A DNA stretch of 64,000 nucleotides from an uncultured Acidimicrobiia bacterium (GCA_958295745.1 OY282370.1:434001-498000); one strand, 5' to 3'. Positions 1-8,578 are shown, counted from the stretch's first letter. Numbers and translations: made by a program. The notes: generated by a model from the letters alone, not told the origin.

Positions 1-62
1 TCTACGACCGCTACAACTTCTACGACTCCCTCCGCTTCCTCGAGGCGGCCCTGATCGGATAG
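1..62 (+). CDS. C-terminal end of a CDS, probably ABC transporter solute-binding protein (partial)
   Basis: Only the last 19 codons are inside the window, ending YDRYNFYDSLRFLEAALIG followed by TAG at 60-62. The residues alone do not identify a family. Position directly upstream of a taurine/nitrate-type permease-ATPase-permease set suggests the periplasmic-type solute-binding component (SsuA/TauA/NMT1-like) of the same transporter. That is inference from context, and the frame could also belong to an unrelated upstream enzyme. Confidence 0.5.
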   Translation, partial: YDRYNFYDSLRFLEAALIG

Positions 63-99
63 TTCCCAAACGGCGATTCGTCCGAACAGACAGAGAAAC

Positions 100-146
100 C
101 AGCCGACGCGGGGTCGGACCCAAAAGTCCGACCCCGCGTTTGGCTG
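100..146 (+). terminator. Strong intercistronic hairpin
   Basis: A perfect 14-bp inverted repeat (arms 106-119 and 126-139, loop CCAAAA) is extended by an outer 5-bp pair (100-104 with 142-146). It sits 37 bp after the stop of the partial upstream gene and is followed only by a short TTT, not a U-tract. It may attenuate transcription into the permease genes, or protect the 3' end of the binding-protein mRNA so that this component is made in excess. A full intrinsic terminator is less likely. Confidence 0.6.
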
Positions 147-188
147 ACAGAAATGGATAGCAACCACACGCAAGGAAACTGATATCCG

Positions 189-1115
189 GTGACCATGACC
201 ACGACCGATGTCCTCGATGTGAGGGCAAAGGCCAGACGAGACAAGCGAAAGCGCCAGAGCCTCTTCATCCTATATCTGACCTTGGGAATAGCGATCTTTC
301 TGGGAGTTTGGCAGGTGCTCTCTGTGTGGTTTCCTTTGTATTTTCCTTCGCCCCTAGGCGCCGTCCGCCACTTCACGGACAACTTGATGACCAGCGAGTG
401 GACAAGGAGATGGTTCGCCCATGCCAATGCTTGTCCTGCTTTGATAGGGTCCGGCGCGGATATTCCGCCTTACTGCTCCGGGTACGTCCTACATCTGTTG
501 GTGACTACCCGCAACATTCTGATCGGTGCCGCTCTGGGGACTATCTTGGGCTTGGCGGCCGGGCTGGGCAGCCTGGTATTCCCCAAGATCGCCGAGGTGT
601 TCACCCCGGTGGCCTCCTTCTTTGGCACCGCCCCGATCTTCATCGCCGCCCCATTCTTCGTGATCTGGTTCGGGGTAGACGTTGCCCTCTTGACCACCGT
701 CGGGCTGATCACCTTCTACACCACCCTTCTCATGTATTTCTTCAGCCGTCGGGCGGCGGAGAACATACCGGTGGGAATCATCGAGTCGGCGCTCACCCTG
801 GGAGGAACTCCCCGCTCTATTTTCCGCTGGGTGTATATGCCGGGAACCGTACCCGAGATCGCCGGGGGTTTTCGGATCGCCCTGGCCGGAGCTTGGGGAC
901 TGGGTGTGTTGGTGGAAGTATTGGGAATCCAAAGAGGAGGAGGATTCCTGATCGCAATGTGGAGATTCGGCGTGGGTCTCGTCGAGTGGCCGGCGGCGGT
1001 GGTCGCTCTGATCACATTCTTTGGCGTGCTGGCCGTGATCGTCGACGGCATACTGGTGGTGGGGATCCGTTTTCTCACCAGGTGGGCCGAGTCCGGTCGC
1101 CGGCTGGGGCTATAA
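189..1115 (+). CDS. ABC transporter permease, taurine/nitrate/sulfonate type
   Basis: Inner-membrane permease (BPD_transp_1 family) of a SsuC/TauC/NrtB-like importer, 308 aa. A first membrane segment lies near residues 24-46. The core of about five further segments runs from about 100 to 290, with the cytoplasmic coupling (EAA-type) loop near ESALTLGGTPRSIFRWVYMP. The GTG start is chosen because AAGGA lies about 12 nt upstream; an ATG two codons later is possible. The next gene, an ATPase, begins 12 nt after the stop, so the two are co-transcribed. A long extracytoplasmic loop with two cysteines (around residues 81 and 96) is unusual. The substrate is unknown; the family imports small organic or inorganic anions, amines or pyrimidine precursors. 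Confidence 0.85.
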   Translation: MTMTTTDVLDVRAKARRDKRKRQSLFILYLTLGIAIFLGVWQVLSVWFPLYFPSPLGAVRHFTDNLMTSEWTRRWFAHANACPALIGSGADIPPYCSGYVLHLLVTTRNILIGAALGTILGLAAGLGSLVFPKIAEVFTPVASFFGTAPIFIAAPFFVIWFGVDVALLTTVGLITFYTTLLMYFFSRRAAENIPVGIIESALTLGGTPRSIFRWVYMPGTVPEIAGGFRIALAGAWGLGVLVEVLGIQRGGGFLIAMWRFGVGLVEWPAAVVALITFFGVLAVIVDGILVVGIRFLTRWAESGRRLGL

Positions 1116-1127
1116 GCAAGGAGAGCT

Positions 1128-1904
1128 ATGTCAAAAATAGTCAGTTTCGAGGATCTGTGGTGCGTGTTCGAACACCGTTCCGGCCAACTGGTGAACGCCC
1201 TCCAGAATGTGAATTTCCAGGTCAAGAGCGGCGAATTCGTGTGTGTGGTGGGGCGGTCCGGGCACGGCAAGACCACCCTGCTCCGGGTGCTGGCCGGCCT
1301 GCAGCCTCCTACCGCCGGTCGGGTGAGGCTGGGAGACGAGGTGGCCACCGGTCCTGGCGCCGATCGGGCGATGGTTTTCCAGCAGGACACGGTGTTTCCC
1401 TGGTTGCACGTCCGCGAGAATATCGAATTCGGCCTCCGGGCCGGCAAAACACCGCGTGAGGATCGGGAGAGGATCACCCAGCATTGGCTGGCCGCGGTGG
1501 GGCTTGAGGATTTCGCCGACTCTTGGCCGCGGGAACTCTCGGGAGGAATGCGCAAGCGGGTGGCGCTGGCGTCGGCGATGGCGGTGGGATCCGATGTCGT
1601 CCTGATGGATGAGCCCTTTGGATCGCTCGACTACTTCACACGCCGCAACCTGCACGATGTTCTCCTCGACCTATGGCGCGAAACCCAAAAGACCATCTTC
1701 TTCGTCACCCACGATATCGAAGAGGCTTTGATCCTGGCCGACCGAGTTATCCTCTTGGCCGAAGGGAAGCTGGTGGACGACATCCCGGTCACGCTCCCCC
1801 GCCCTCGCGACGAAGACGTGCGGGCCAGCGAAAAAGCGGTAAACATCACCAAGGTGATCCTGGCTCATCTGGGCATCACCGAAGAGGAAGCGACAAGGGC
1901 TTGA
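1128..1904 (+). CDS. ABC transporter ATP-binding protein, TauB/SsuB-like
   Basis: Cytoplasmic ATPase driving the importer formed with the two flanking permeases; 258 aa, the usual size. Walker A is GRSGHGKTT near residue 43, the Q-loop follows VFQQD, the ABC signature is LSGGMRKRV, and Walker B is VVLMDEPFGSLD with the switch histidine in VTHDIEEAL. AGGAG precedes the ATG. The upstream permease ends 12 nt before it, and the second permease starts 5 nt after the stop. This spacing indicates an operon of binding protein, permease, ATPase and permease. Confidence 0.9.
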   Translation: MSKIVSFEDLWCVFEHRSGQLVNALQNVNFQVKSGEFVCVVGRSGHGKTTLLRVLAGLQPPTAGRVRLGDEVATGPGADRAMVFQQDTVFPWLHVRENIEFGLRAGKTPREDRERITQHWLAAVGLEDFADSWPRELSGGMRKRVALASAMAVGSDVVLMDEPFGSLDYFTRRNLHDVLLDLWRETQKTIFFVTHDIEEALILADRVILLAEGKLVDDIPVTLPRPRDEDVRASEKAVNITKVILAHLGITEEEATRA

Positions 1905-1909
1905 ACGGT

Positions 1910-3118
1910 ATGCGTCTCCTCCGCATCCTTTTCTGGATAGGGTGGGTTGTCTGGTTATTCGTAGCACCGGTGTTGCTTATACAGTTGTCAAGCAGCTCCT
2001 TCGCGGCCTGGACCTACGAAGAAAATACGCTGTTCGTTACATGGTCCTTCCTGGTTTGGTGGACCATCCTGTTCTGGGCTTGGCCGTTTGCCTTCCGCTC
2101 TTCTGAAAGCTTGGCAATCTTGGGCAAGATAGCCCGAGGTCTTCGAAATTTTCCAAAGCGGCTTCTGAGCTCGATGCGCAACAATCCCTTGTTCTTCATA
2201 ACCTGGGCAGTGCTACTGATAGGATGGCAGGTAGCGTCCGTTATCGTGGAAGGAAGAGTAGAAAGAACACTTGAACATCCCCTGGTACCCGGATGGGACT
2301 ATGTGTTCGGTAACACTCTTTTCAGGATGTCCGGAGATTGGTTGATCAGCCAAGTGGATATCTTTGGGTTGGAAATTCGATTTGAGCAATTAGCACCTTA
2401 TCCGGCCTTTGGCGGCGATCGGACTTGGCCGGCGGTTTTCCTGGCACTCGGCTTCCACTCCTTCATGACCCTTTCCAGATTGGTGATGGGCTTGGCGCTC
2501 GGTCTGTTGGCCGGCCTCTCCACAGGTTTGGTCATATCCTATTGGCCCATTCTGCGGCAGACTTCCTGGACTCCTATGAATTTCTTGCGGATGATCCCTC
2601 TATTGGCGGCGATTCCCTGGATGCAAGTCGCTTTGGGACCCAACCTCAGGGGTATAACCATTTTCATCGCCTTCGGGGTGTGGGTGGTGTTGGTGGTGGC
2701 AACCATGAACTCGGTGGCCAACGTGCCCGACCGTTACATCGAAAGCGCCCGTACGCTGGGCGCTTCGCGGCCGCGCACCTATTTCAAGGTAATAATACCG
2801 GGGGCGATGCCCGAGCTCCGAACCGCCCTGTTGCTCTCTGCCGGGTTGGGGTGGTCCCTGACCATCGCCGCCGAGTTCCTGGGCTTCCCCACCGGGTTGG
2901 GATATATGGCTTCCATAGCAGTGCAGGAAACCAACACCGCCCGGCTGGTGATCGTGGCTTTCGTGGTCGCCGTATATTCCCTGCTTACCTTCCTCTTCCT
3001 CAACGAAATGTTCAAGAAGCTGGTGAGTTGGATGCCTCAGCGCACCGGCAAGACCGACATCTCCAAGGTGGCCGGAGCAGCCGGAGCAGCCCGCGCCGAA
3101 ACCATCCACGAGGTCTAG
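1910..3118 (+). CDS. Second ABC transporter permease with extended N-terminus
   Basis: 402-aa inner-membrane permease of the same taurine/nitrate superfamily as the 189-1115 gene. It carries an added N-terminal part of about 190 residues with three hydrophobic segments (about 5-28, 40-60 and 95-115) before the canonical permease core. The coupling loop is ESARTLGASRPRTYFKVIIP, with GLGYM following. The ATG at 1910 is chosen because it lies just after the ATPase stop and starts a hydrophobic segment. Two non-identical permeases with one ATPase imply a heterodimeric channel. G+C in the first half is visibly lower than in the surrounding genes. Confidence 0.85.
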   Translation: MRLLRILFWIGWVVWLFVAPVLLIQLSSSSFAAWTYEENTLFVTWSFLVWWTILFWAWPFAFRSSESLAILGKIARGLRNFPKRLLSSMRNNPLFFITWAVLLIGWQVASVIVEGRVERTLEHPLVPGWDYVFGNTLFRMSGDWLISQVDIFGLEIRFEQLAPYPAFGGDRTWPAVFLALGFHSFMTLSRLVMGLALGLLAGLSTGLVISYWPILRQTSWTPMNFLRMIPLLAAIPWMQVALGPNLRGITIFIAFGVWVVLVVATMNSVANVPDRYIESARTLGASRPRTYFKVIIPGAMPELRTALLLSAGLGWSLTIAAEFLGFPTGLGYMASIAVQETNTARLVIVAFVVAVYSLLTFLFLNEMFKKLVSWMPQRTGKTDISKVAGAAGAARAETIHEV

Positions 3119-3186
3119 GTTCGCTACGGGCCGCTCGTCGGGACCAGCTGTTCTGATTCCCGCCTGCACCCAGGGCTGGTAAGGCC

Positions 3187-4101
3187 GTGCTGTTAGGCGT
3201 CGTTTTCGGGATGATCACGGCGGTGACCCTGGGCGTCAACAACCTGCTCACCGCGGTGGTGGCCCGGCGGTTCGGGGTGCTGCGTTCCACCAACATCACC
3301 CTGGCTCTTGCCTTCGTCGCGATGATCGCCTGGGCGCTCATCATGCGCATACCGTACGAGATCACCCGCGACCAGGTCATCCTGCTGGGGTTGTTGGGCG
3401 CCGCCGCCGCGTCTTCGTTCCTGGGCAGCTACATGGCCCTGCGCCTCGGCCCGGTCTCCGTGGTCAGCCCCATCACCGCGCTGTCGGGGGCCGTAACCGT
3501 GCTCTACTCCTATTGGCTGTTGGCCGAGAGGCCGAGCGCGGTGCAGTGGATCGGGATTCCCATCGCCGCCGCGGGGGCGGTGTTGGCGTCCCTGGTCATC
3601 GAGCGCGGGGCAAAGATCCGGCTGGTCACCTGGGGTCCGGTATTCGCCCTGTTCGCCGTGCTGGTGGGGTCCCTCTCCAACGCCGGTCTGAAGATACCCA
3701 TCCGGGACGGACTCGACTCGAACTGGAACGTCATCACCCAGCGTTCCTACACGGTGGCGTACGTCTTCCTGCTGTTCGTGGTCATCTCCCGCATTACGCA
3801 GCGGCGGCTTCAGATGGGAAAGGAAGCCCCGATGCAGGCCTGGGAGGGGGGTCGGGTGAAGATCACCTGGAGGAACGGGTGGCTGTTGGGGCTGGTAGGG
3901 CTCATCGACGCCGTTTCCTTCATTGCCTTTGGATACGGACTGGCCTACGCCCCGGCCTGGCTTATCGGGATACTCTCCCAGAGCGGGAGGGTGATAGCCG
4001 TGATCGGCGGGGTGATCTTCTTCCACGAGCGGCTCCGCAACCTGCAGTGGGCGGGCGTGGCGCTGGTCGGCGTAGGCTTGGTGCTGTCCATCGCCGGCTA
4101 G
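3187..4101 (+). CDS. EamA/DMT-family transporter
   Basis: 304-aa integral membrane protein with about ten hydrophobic segments in two repeated halves, the layout of the drug/metabolite transporter (EamA) superfamily. The second half ends in the typical FFHERLRNLQWAGVALVG-like segment. It probably exports or imports a small metabolite; the substrate cannot be read from sequence. It begins with GTG and lacks a strong ribosome-binding site. It follows the ABC importer by about 70 bp on the same strand and may be read from the same transcript. Confidence 0.8.
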   Translation: MLLGVVFGMITAVTLGVNNLLTAVVARRFGVLRSTNITLALAFVAMIAWALIMRIPYEITRDQVILLGLLGAAAASSFLGSYMALRLGPVSVVSPITALSGAVTVLYSYWLLAERPSAVQWIGIPIAAAGAVLASLVIERGAKIRLVTWGPVFALFAVLVGSLSNAGLKIPIRDGLDSNWNVITQRSYTVAYVFLLFVVISRITQRRLQMGKEAPMQAWEGGRVKITWRNGWLLGLVGLIDAVSFIAFGYGLAYAPAWLIGILSQSGRVIAVIGGVIFFHERLRNLQWAGVALVGVGLVLSIAG

Positions 4102-4162
4102 CTACAAACAGGTACTCCGAGAGCGCGGCCGCCTGGTTGCTGCCAAGGCGGGGCGAGGACTA

Positions 4163-4390
4163 TCAATCGGCGCCCCGCGCTGCGCATACTGCGTCGGCGG
4201 AAGATGTTTTCACCGTGTGGCGTTCGAATGCCGCGACCCTCTCGATGAGCTCCCTTCGGGTCGGTCGCTGCATGGCGCGACGGAGCTCGTCCAGCGCGTA
4301 TTCGGACAAGGACCGGCCCTCTGACGCGGCGCGGGCTTCGAGCTGACTATAGAGCTCGTCGGGGACGTCGTGTATCTGCAATGAGGTCAT
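4163..4390 (-). CDS. Orphan FitA/VapB-like ribbon-helix-helix antitoxin
   Basis: 75-aa small acidic/basic protein starting MTSLQIHDVPDELYSQL, the ribbon-helix-helix DNA-binding N-terminus of FitA/VapB-type antitoxins, followed by a C-terminal tail that would bind a PIN toxin. The start is set at the internal ATG matching this family; an in-frame ATG at 4417 would add nine residues. No toxin follows: only about 60 bp remain before the convergent EamA gene. A TTG overlapping the antitoxin stop opens a frame beginning LIVLAPPW, reminiscent of a VapC start but ending after 22 codons. This looks like the remains of a toxin-antitoxin pair. Confidence 0.65.
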   Translation of the reverse strand: MTSLQIHDVPDELYSQLEARAASEGRSLSEYALDELRRAMQRPTRRELIERVAAFERHTVKTSSADAVCAARGAD

Positions 4391-4442
4391 GTCCTTGGAG
4401 TTCATCGGCTCATGCACGAATACGACTCGTTTCTCCGTCCGG

Positions 4443-5297
4443 CTAAGCCCGCAGGGTGTTCGCGTCCGGGAAGGAGTATTGGAACACCCCGCCGGTGCGG
4501 AGCATCTCGGCGGCTATGCCGTCGGCGTGCCTGATGAAACGGTCGAGCATGGCGTTGATCTGATCCGGCACATCCTGGAGAGCCTTGTGCCCCGCCCCCA
4601 CCGTCTTGCCGATCACCACCTGCGGACACAGCTCCCGCAACAGATCCAGATCCAAGTCGGGCTGACCGCAGTCGATATACAAGTAGGGGCATCGAACTTC
4701 TGACAGTACCGCGGTCGGGTCGAAGGCCATCATCCCCTGCCAGCCGTTGAGGATCACATGGTCGGGAACCTCGGCCAGCCGCTCGGCCATACTCCCCAGC
4801 CGGGAAGGATCGTCGGTGGGCAGATAGGAGGCACTCAGGAACATGCGCAGGGTCTCCCGGTAAGGCTGATCCGCCGTCATGAGATGATCGAAGGGCCCGT
4901 GATGGCGCTGGTGCCATCCGGGAATGTTGCTGGGCGAGTCCAGACTGGCGATGGCGCCTACCAGATCGGGATGCCGGGCCGCGGTGGAGATGAGCACCTG
5001 CCCGCCCATGCTCTGGCCCACCAGCACCGGCTTCTCGAGACCCAAGTGGCGGATCAGCTGAGCCACATCGTCGGCGTGGGCGGCCATGGTGTATATCTCG
5101 TCGGGCTTGTCGCTCTCGCCGTGGCCGCGCAGGTCGACGGCCACACAAAGATGGTCGGGCGAGAAATACTCCTCCTGAAAACCGAAGCCCCCCCGGTTCC
5201 CGAATCCGCCGTGGATGAAGATGATGGCCGGGTCGCCGGCGCCTACCCGGTGGTAAGCGATGCGCACGCCGTCGCTGGTGGTGAACAGTTCAGTCAT
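4443..5297 (-). CDS. Alpha/beta hydrolase, paralogue 1 of 3
   Basis: 284-aa cytoplasmic alpha/beta-fold hydrolase. It has an oxyanion-hole HG near residue 29-30, nucleophile elbow GQSMGG with Ser96, and a C-terminal catalytic His in GAGHKALQ; the acid is probably the Asp in YIDCGQPD. It is closely related along its whole length to the next two genes upstream. Start MTEL is chosen by alignment with those paralogues; an ATG four codons earlier exists. It is the promoter-distal member, separated from paralogue 2 by 63 bp, whereas the other two overlap. The reaction is unknown: ester, lactone or C-C hydrolysis are all possible in this fold. Confidence 0.8.
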   Translation of the reverse strand: MTELFTTSDGVRIAYHRVGAGDPAIIFIHGGFGNRGGFGFQEEYFSPDHLCVAVDLRGHGESDKPDEIYTMAAHADDVAQLIRHLGLEKPVLVGQSMGGQVLISTAARHPDLVGAIASLDSPSNIPGWHQRHHGPFDHLMTADQPYRETLRMFLSASYLPTDDPSRLGSMAERLAEVPDHVILNGWQGMMAFDPTAVLSEVRCPYLYIDCGQPDLDLDLLRELCPQVVIGKTVGAGHKALQDVPDQINAMLDRFIRHADGIAAEMLRTGGVFQYSFPDANTLRA

Positions 5298-5360
5298 AGG
5301 CCGAAGCATAGCCGCCCGGTCTTGCCGGACACCTGCGGGGCGGCCGCAAGAGGACCGCCT

Positions 5361-6215
5361 TCAAGGGCTCGGCTGCAAGGGTTCGGGGAAGTTGTATCGG
5401 AAGACCCCGCCCGTGCGGAGCATCTCGGCGGCGATGCCGTCGGCGTGCCGGAAGAAGCGGTCGAGCATGGCGTTGATCTGATCCGGCACATCCTGAAGAG
5501 CCTTGTGCCCCGCCCCCACCGTCTTGCCGATCACCACCTGCGGACACAGCTCCCGCAACAGCTTCAGATCCAGGTCGGGCTGGCCGCAGTCGATATACAG
5601 GTAAGGGCATCGAACCCGGCGCAGGGTCGGGCCGGGGTCGTAGTCCTTCTTCCCCTGCCAGCTGTTGAGGATCACATGGTCGGGAACCTCGGCCAGCCGC
5701 TCGGCCATTTTCCCCAGCCGGGAGGGATGGTCGGTGGGCAGGTAGGCGGCGCTCAGAAAGGCGATGAGCGTCTCCCTGAAAGGGCCGTCCTCGGTCATCA
5801 GGTGGTCGTAGGGGCCGTGGAAGCGCTGGTGCCATCCGGGAATGTTGCTGGGCGAGTCCAGACTGGCCGCGGCGCCCACCAGCTCCGGGCTGCGGGCGGC
5901 GGCCTCGATGATCACCTGCCCCCCCATGCTCTGGCCCACCAGCATCGGCCTCTCCAGCCCCAGGTGACGGATCAGCTCGCCCACATCCTCCCCGTGTTTG
6001 CCCATCGTGTAGAGCTCGTCCGGTTTGTCGCTCTCGCCGTGCCCCCGCAGATCGACCGCTATACAGCGGTGCTCGGATGAGAAGTACTCCTCCTGGAAGC
6101 CGAAGCCCCCCCGGTTGCTGTATGCGCCGTGGATGAAGATGATGGCCGGGTCGCCGGCGCCTACCTGGTGGTAAGCGATGCGCACCCCGTCGGAGGCGGT
6201 GAACCATTCAGTCAT
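5361..6215 (-). CDS. Alpha/beta hydrolase, paralogue 2 of 3
   Basis: 284 aa, with the same architecture as its neighbours: HG oxyanion motif, GQSMGG nucleophile elbow, and GAGHKALQDVPDQINAML around the catalytic His. It starts MTEWFTASDGVRIAYH. Its ATG overlaps the stop of paralogue 3 in the tetranucleotide ATGA (6212-6215), so translation is probably coupled. High similarity to paralogues 1 and 3, including at the nucleotide level, indicates tandem duplication. The substrate is unknown. Context, downstream of a hydantoinase-type amidohydrolase, suggests a common catabolic route. Confidence 0.82.
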   Translation of the reverse strand: MTEWFTASDGVRIAYHQVGAGDPAIIFIHGAYSNRGGFGFQEEYFSSEHRCIAVDLRGHGESDKPDELYTMGKHGEDVGELIRHLGLERPMLVGQSMGGQVIIEAAARSPELVGAAASLDSPSNIPGWHQRFHGPYDHLMTEDGPFRETLIAFLSAAYLPTDHPSRLGKMAERLAEVPDHVILNSWQGKKDYDPGPTLRRVRCPYLYIDCGQPDLDLKLLRELCPQVVIGKTVGAGHKALQDVPDQINAMLDRFFRHADGIAAEMLRTGGVFRYNFPEPLQPSP

Positions 6216-7060
6216 AGATGCCCTTTCTCGGGAAAGTTGTACTGGAAGACGCCGCCGGTGCGGAGCATCTCGGCGGCGATGCCGTCGGCGTGGCGGATGA
6301 AACGGTCGAGCATGGCGTTGATCTGATCCGGCACGTCTTGGAGAGCCCTGTGGCCGGCGCCCACCGTCTTGCCGACCACCACCTGCGGACACATTTCCCG
6401 CAACAGATCGAAATCGAGGCCGGGCTGGCCGCAGTCGACGTAGAGGTAGGGGCATTTCATCCGGCGCAGAGAGGAGGTCGGGTCGTAGGCGCTCATCGCC
6501 TGCCATGCCCTGACGATCACATGATCGGGTATGGCGGCCAGCCGTTCCGCCAGCCCTCCGACGTGGGACGGATCGTCGGTGGGCAGGTAGGCGCCCTTGA
6601 GGAAGGCATGAACCGCCTCCCGGTAGGGGCCGTCGAAAGTCATCAGAGGGTCGAAGGGGGAATGGAAGCGTTTCTGCCACCCGGGAATGTTGCTCGGTGA
6701 ATCCAGGCTCGCCGCCGCGCCCACCAGCCCGGGATGACGGGCGGCGGCGGAAATGACCACCTGACCGCCCATGCTGTGGCCGACCAGGACGGGCCGCCGC
6801 AATCCCAATTGCCGGATCACCTCGGCCACATCGTCGGCGTATCCGGCCATCGAATAGACCTCGTCGGGTTTGTCGCTGTCGCCGTTGCCGCGCAGATCCA
6901 CGGCTACGCAGCGGTGGCGGGGTGAGAAGTAGGCCTCCTGGAAGCCGAAGCCCAGCCGGTTGCCGTAGATGCCGTGGATGAAGACGATGGGCGGATCGCC
7001 CGCGCCCGCCTCGTGATAGGCGATGCGCACTCCGTCCGAAGCGGTAATCCATGAAGTCAT
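6212..7060 (-). CDS. Alpha/beta hydrolase, paralogue 3 of 3
   Basis: 282 aa, the promoter-proximal and most divergent of the three tandem hydrolases. The nucleophile elbow is GHSMGG rather than the GQSMGG of the other two, and the catalytic His sits in GAGHRALQ. The start MTSWITASDGVRIAYH overlaps the stop of the upstream amidohydrolase as ATGA (7057-7060). Together with the ATGA overlap at its own 3' end, this makes a three-gene translationally coupled unit. The changed residue beside the nucleophile suggests the copies may differ in substrate. Confidence 0.82.
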   Translation of the reverse strand: MTSWITASDGVRIAYHEAGAGDPPIVFIHGIYGNRLGFGFQEAYFSPRHRCVAVDLRGNGDSDKPDEVYSMAGYADDVAEVIRQLGLRRPVLVGHSMGGQVVISAAARHPGLVGAAASLDSPSNIPGWQKRFHSPFDPLMTFDGPYREAVHAFLKGAYLPTDDPSHVGGLAERLAAIPDHVIVRAWQAMSAYDPTSSLRRMKCPYLYVDCGQPGLDFDLLREMCPQVVVGKTVGAGHRALQDVPDQINAMLDRFIRHADGIAAEMLRTGGVFQYNFPEKGHL

Positions 7061-8538
7061 ATTCTCTTTCCGTTCTCGGTCGAAGGCCGTTGGGTTTGGG
7101 AGACATGGAGGGGAGGGCCGTCCGGGGAGACGAACCTTCCCCCCGATTCTCCCACCACCTTGCCGTCCGTGTACACGATCCGGCCCCGGGAGAGGGTGGT
7201 GAGAACGCGGCCGGTCATTCGCAGCCCGTCGTAGACCTTGCCGCTGCCTCCCGATCTGCTCAGGAACCGGGCCGAGTCGACGGTCATCCCGCCGTCGGGA
7301 TCCACCAGCACCAGGTCGGCCTCCGATCCGGGGGAGATGGTGCCTTTGCGGGGATAGATGCCGAACAGTTTGGCGGGATTGGCGGTCATCACCTCCACCG
7401 CCCGCTCCAGCGGAAACCGTCCGATCAGGCCGGCGTCCACCATGGTGGGGACGAGCATCTCCAGGGAGGGTATGCCCTGCCCGGCGGCGGCGTATTCGGA
7501 GGCCGCCTTCGCCTTCTCGGGGGTGAACGGATGAGCGCCTTTGGCCGGCAGCCATATGGTGGCTATGTAGACGGGGTTCTCCTTCTCCTTCGGGGTGAAC
7601 GGGGCGTGGTCGGAGGCCACCACCGTCAATGTCCCGTCGGACAGGGCCTGCCATAGATAGGCCACGTCCTCCACGGAACGGAGCGGCGGCGCCACCTTCA
7701 CGAAAGTCCCGAAGTGGGCGATGTCGGTCTCGTCGAACAGCAGATAGTGGGGGCAGGACTCGGCGGAGAGGTCGGATCCCAATGACTGGGCGGCCCGTAC
7801 TTCCTCGACGGCCAGCCGGGAGGTGAGATGGACTATGTGGGCGGGGAAACCGACATCCCGGGCGATGGTGGCCACCAGCCCCACCGCGGCCGCCTCCACG
7901 ATAGGAGGACGGGCGGGGTGGTCGAACCGATCCAGGTCCGTCCGAAAGCGATCTATGAAATGCTGGCTCTCGGCATGGACCGCGCACCGCAGGCCGGTAC
8001 CGGCCACCGTGTTCAGGCAGTCGTAGATCTCATCCGGCGACGCGGCCCACAACCCGTCGAATTCGTCCAGGCGCTCCGGCGGCGGCCGGTGGGTGAACAG
8101 CTTGAATCCTATCGCCCCGCATTCGGCCATCGCCTCGGCGCGGGCCGGGTCGGTCAGGCCCGCTCCCGAGAAGAGGGCGAAATCCACCAGACATTCGGCC
8201 TCCCCCAACCTCCGCCGGGCTTCGAACGCTTCGGGCGTGCTGCACGGCGGGTCGGAGATGGGCATCTCGAACAGGGTGGTGACGCCGGACGAGGCGGCCG
8301 CCCGCGACTCGGAGGCGAAGGTGGCCCGCTCGGGGTGGCTGGGCGCCCGGCAGTGGAAATGGGCGTCCACCGCCCCGGGAATCACCAGCAACCCCGAAGC
8401 GTCTATCTCGCGGCGGGCCGCACCGAGACCTCCGGACGGGGAGACCTCGGCGATGACCCCGCCTTCCACGCCGACATCGGCAGGACGGGAGCGGCCGTCG
8501 CTCACCACCGTCCCCCCGACGATTCTCAGATCGAGCAC
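7057..8538 (-). CDS. Cyclic amidohydrolase (dihydroorotase/allantoinase/hydantoinase family)
   Basis: 493-aa metal-dependent TIM-barrel amidohydrolase. The binuclear centre is complete: H60-F-H62, carboxylatable K146 in FKLFTH, H188 in VHAES, H237 in VHLTS and D310 in ASDHAPF. Such enzymes open cyclic amides such as dihydroorotate, hydantoins or allantoin. The gene lies in an accessory catabolic cluster with no pyrimidine genes, so a hydantoinase- or allantoinase-like role is more likely than pyrC. Its stop overlaps the start of an alpha/beta hydrolase, a possible next step on the ring-opened product. A second amidohydrolase lies 40 bp upstream on the same strand. Confidence 0.82.
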   Translation of the reverse strand: MLDLRIVGGTVVSDGRSRPADVGVEGGVIAEVSPSGGLGAARREIDASGLLVIPGAVDAHFHCRAPSHPERATFASESRAAASSGVTTLFEMPISDPPCSTPEAFEARRRLGEAECLVDFALFSGAGLTDPARAEAMAECGAIGFKLFTHRPPPERLDEFDGLWAASPDEIYDCLNTVAGTGLRCAVHAESQHFIDRFRTDLDRFDHPARPPIVEAAAVGLVATIARDVGFPAHIVHLTSRLAVEEVRAAQSLGSDLSAESCPHYLLFDETDIAHFGTFVKVAPPLRSVEDVAYLWQALSDGTLTVVASDHAPFTPKEKENPVYIATIWLPAKGAHPFTPEKAKAASEYAAAGQGIPSLEMLVPTMVDAGLIGRFPLERAVEVMTANPAKLFGIYPRKGTISPGSEADLVLVDPDGGMTVDSARFLSRSGGSGKVYDGLRMTGRVLTTLSRGRIVYTDGKVVGESGGRFVSPDGPPLHVSQTQRPSTENGKRI

Positions 8539-8578
8539 GAAGGCGCCGAGAACGTTCCTCTAGCTTGGAACCGCCGCC

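Noticed and set aside
5361-7987. Very long open frames running through two neighbouring minus-strand genes (over 580 codons)
   Set aside because: They are out-of-frame extensions created by high G+C. The real genes are defined by conserved motifs and the ATGA overlaps at 6212 and 7057.
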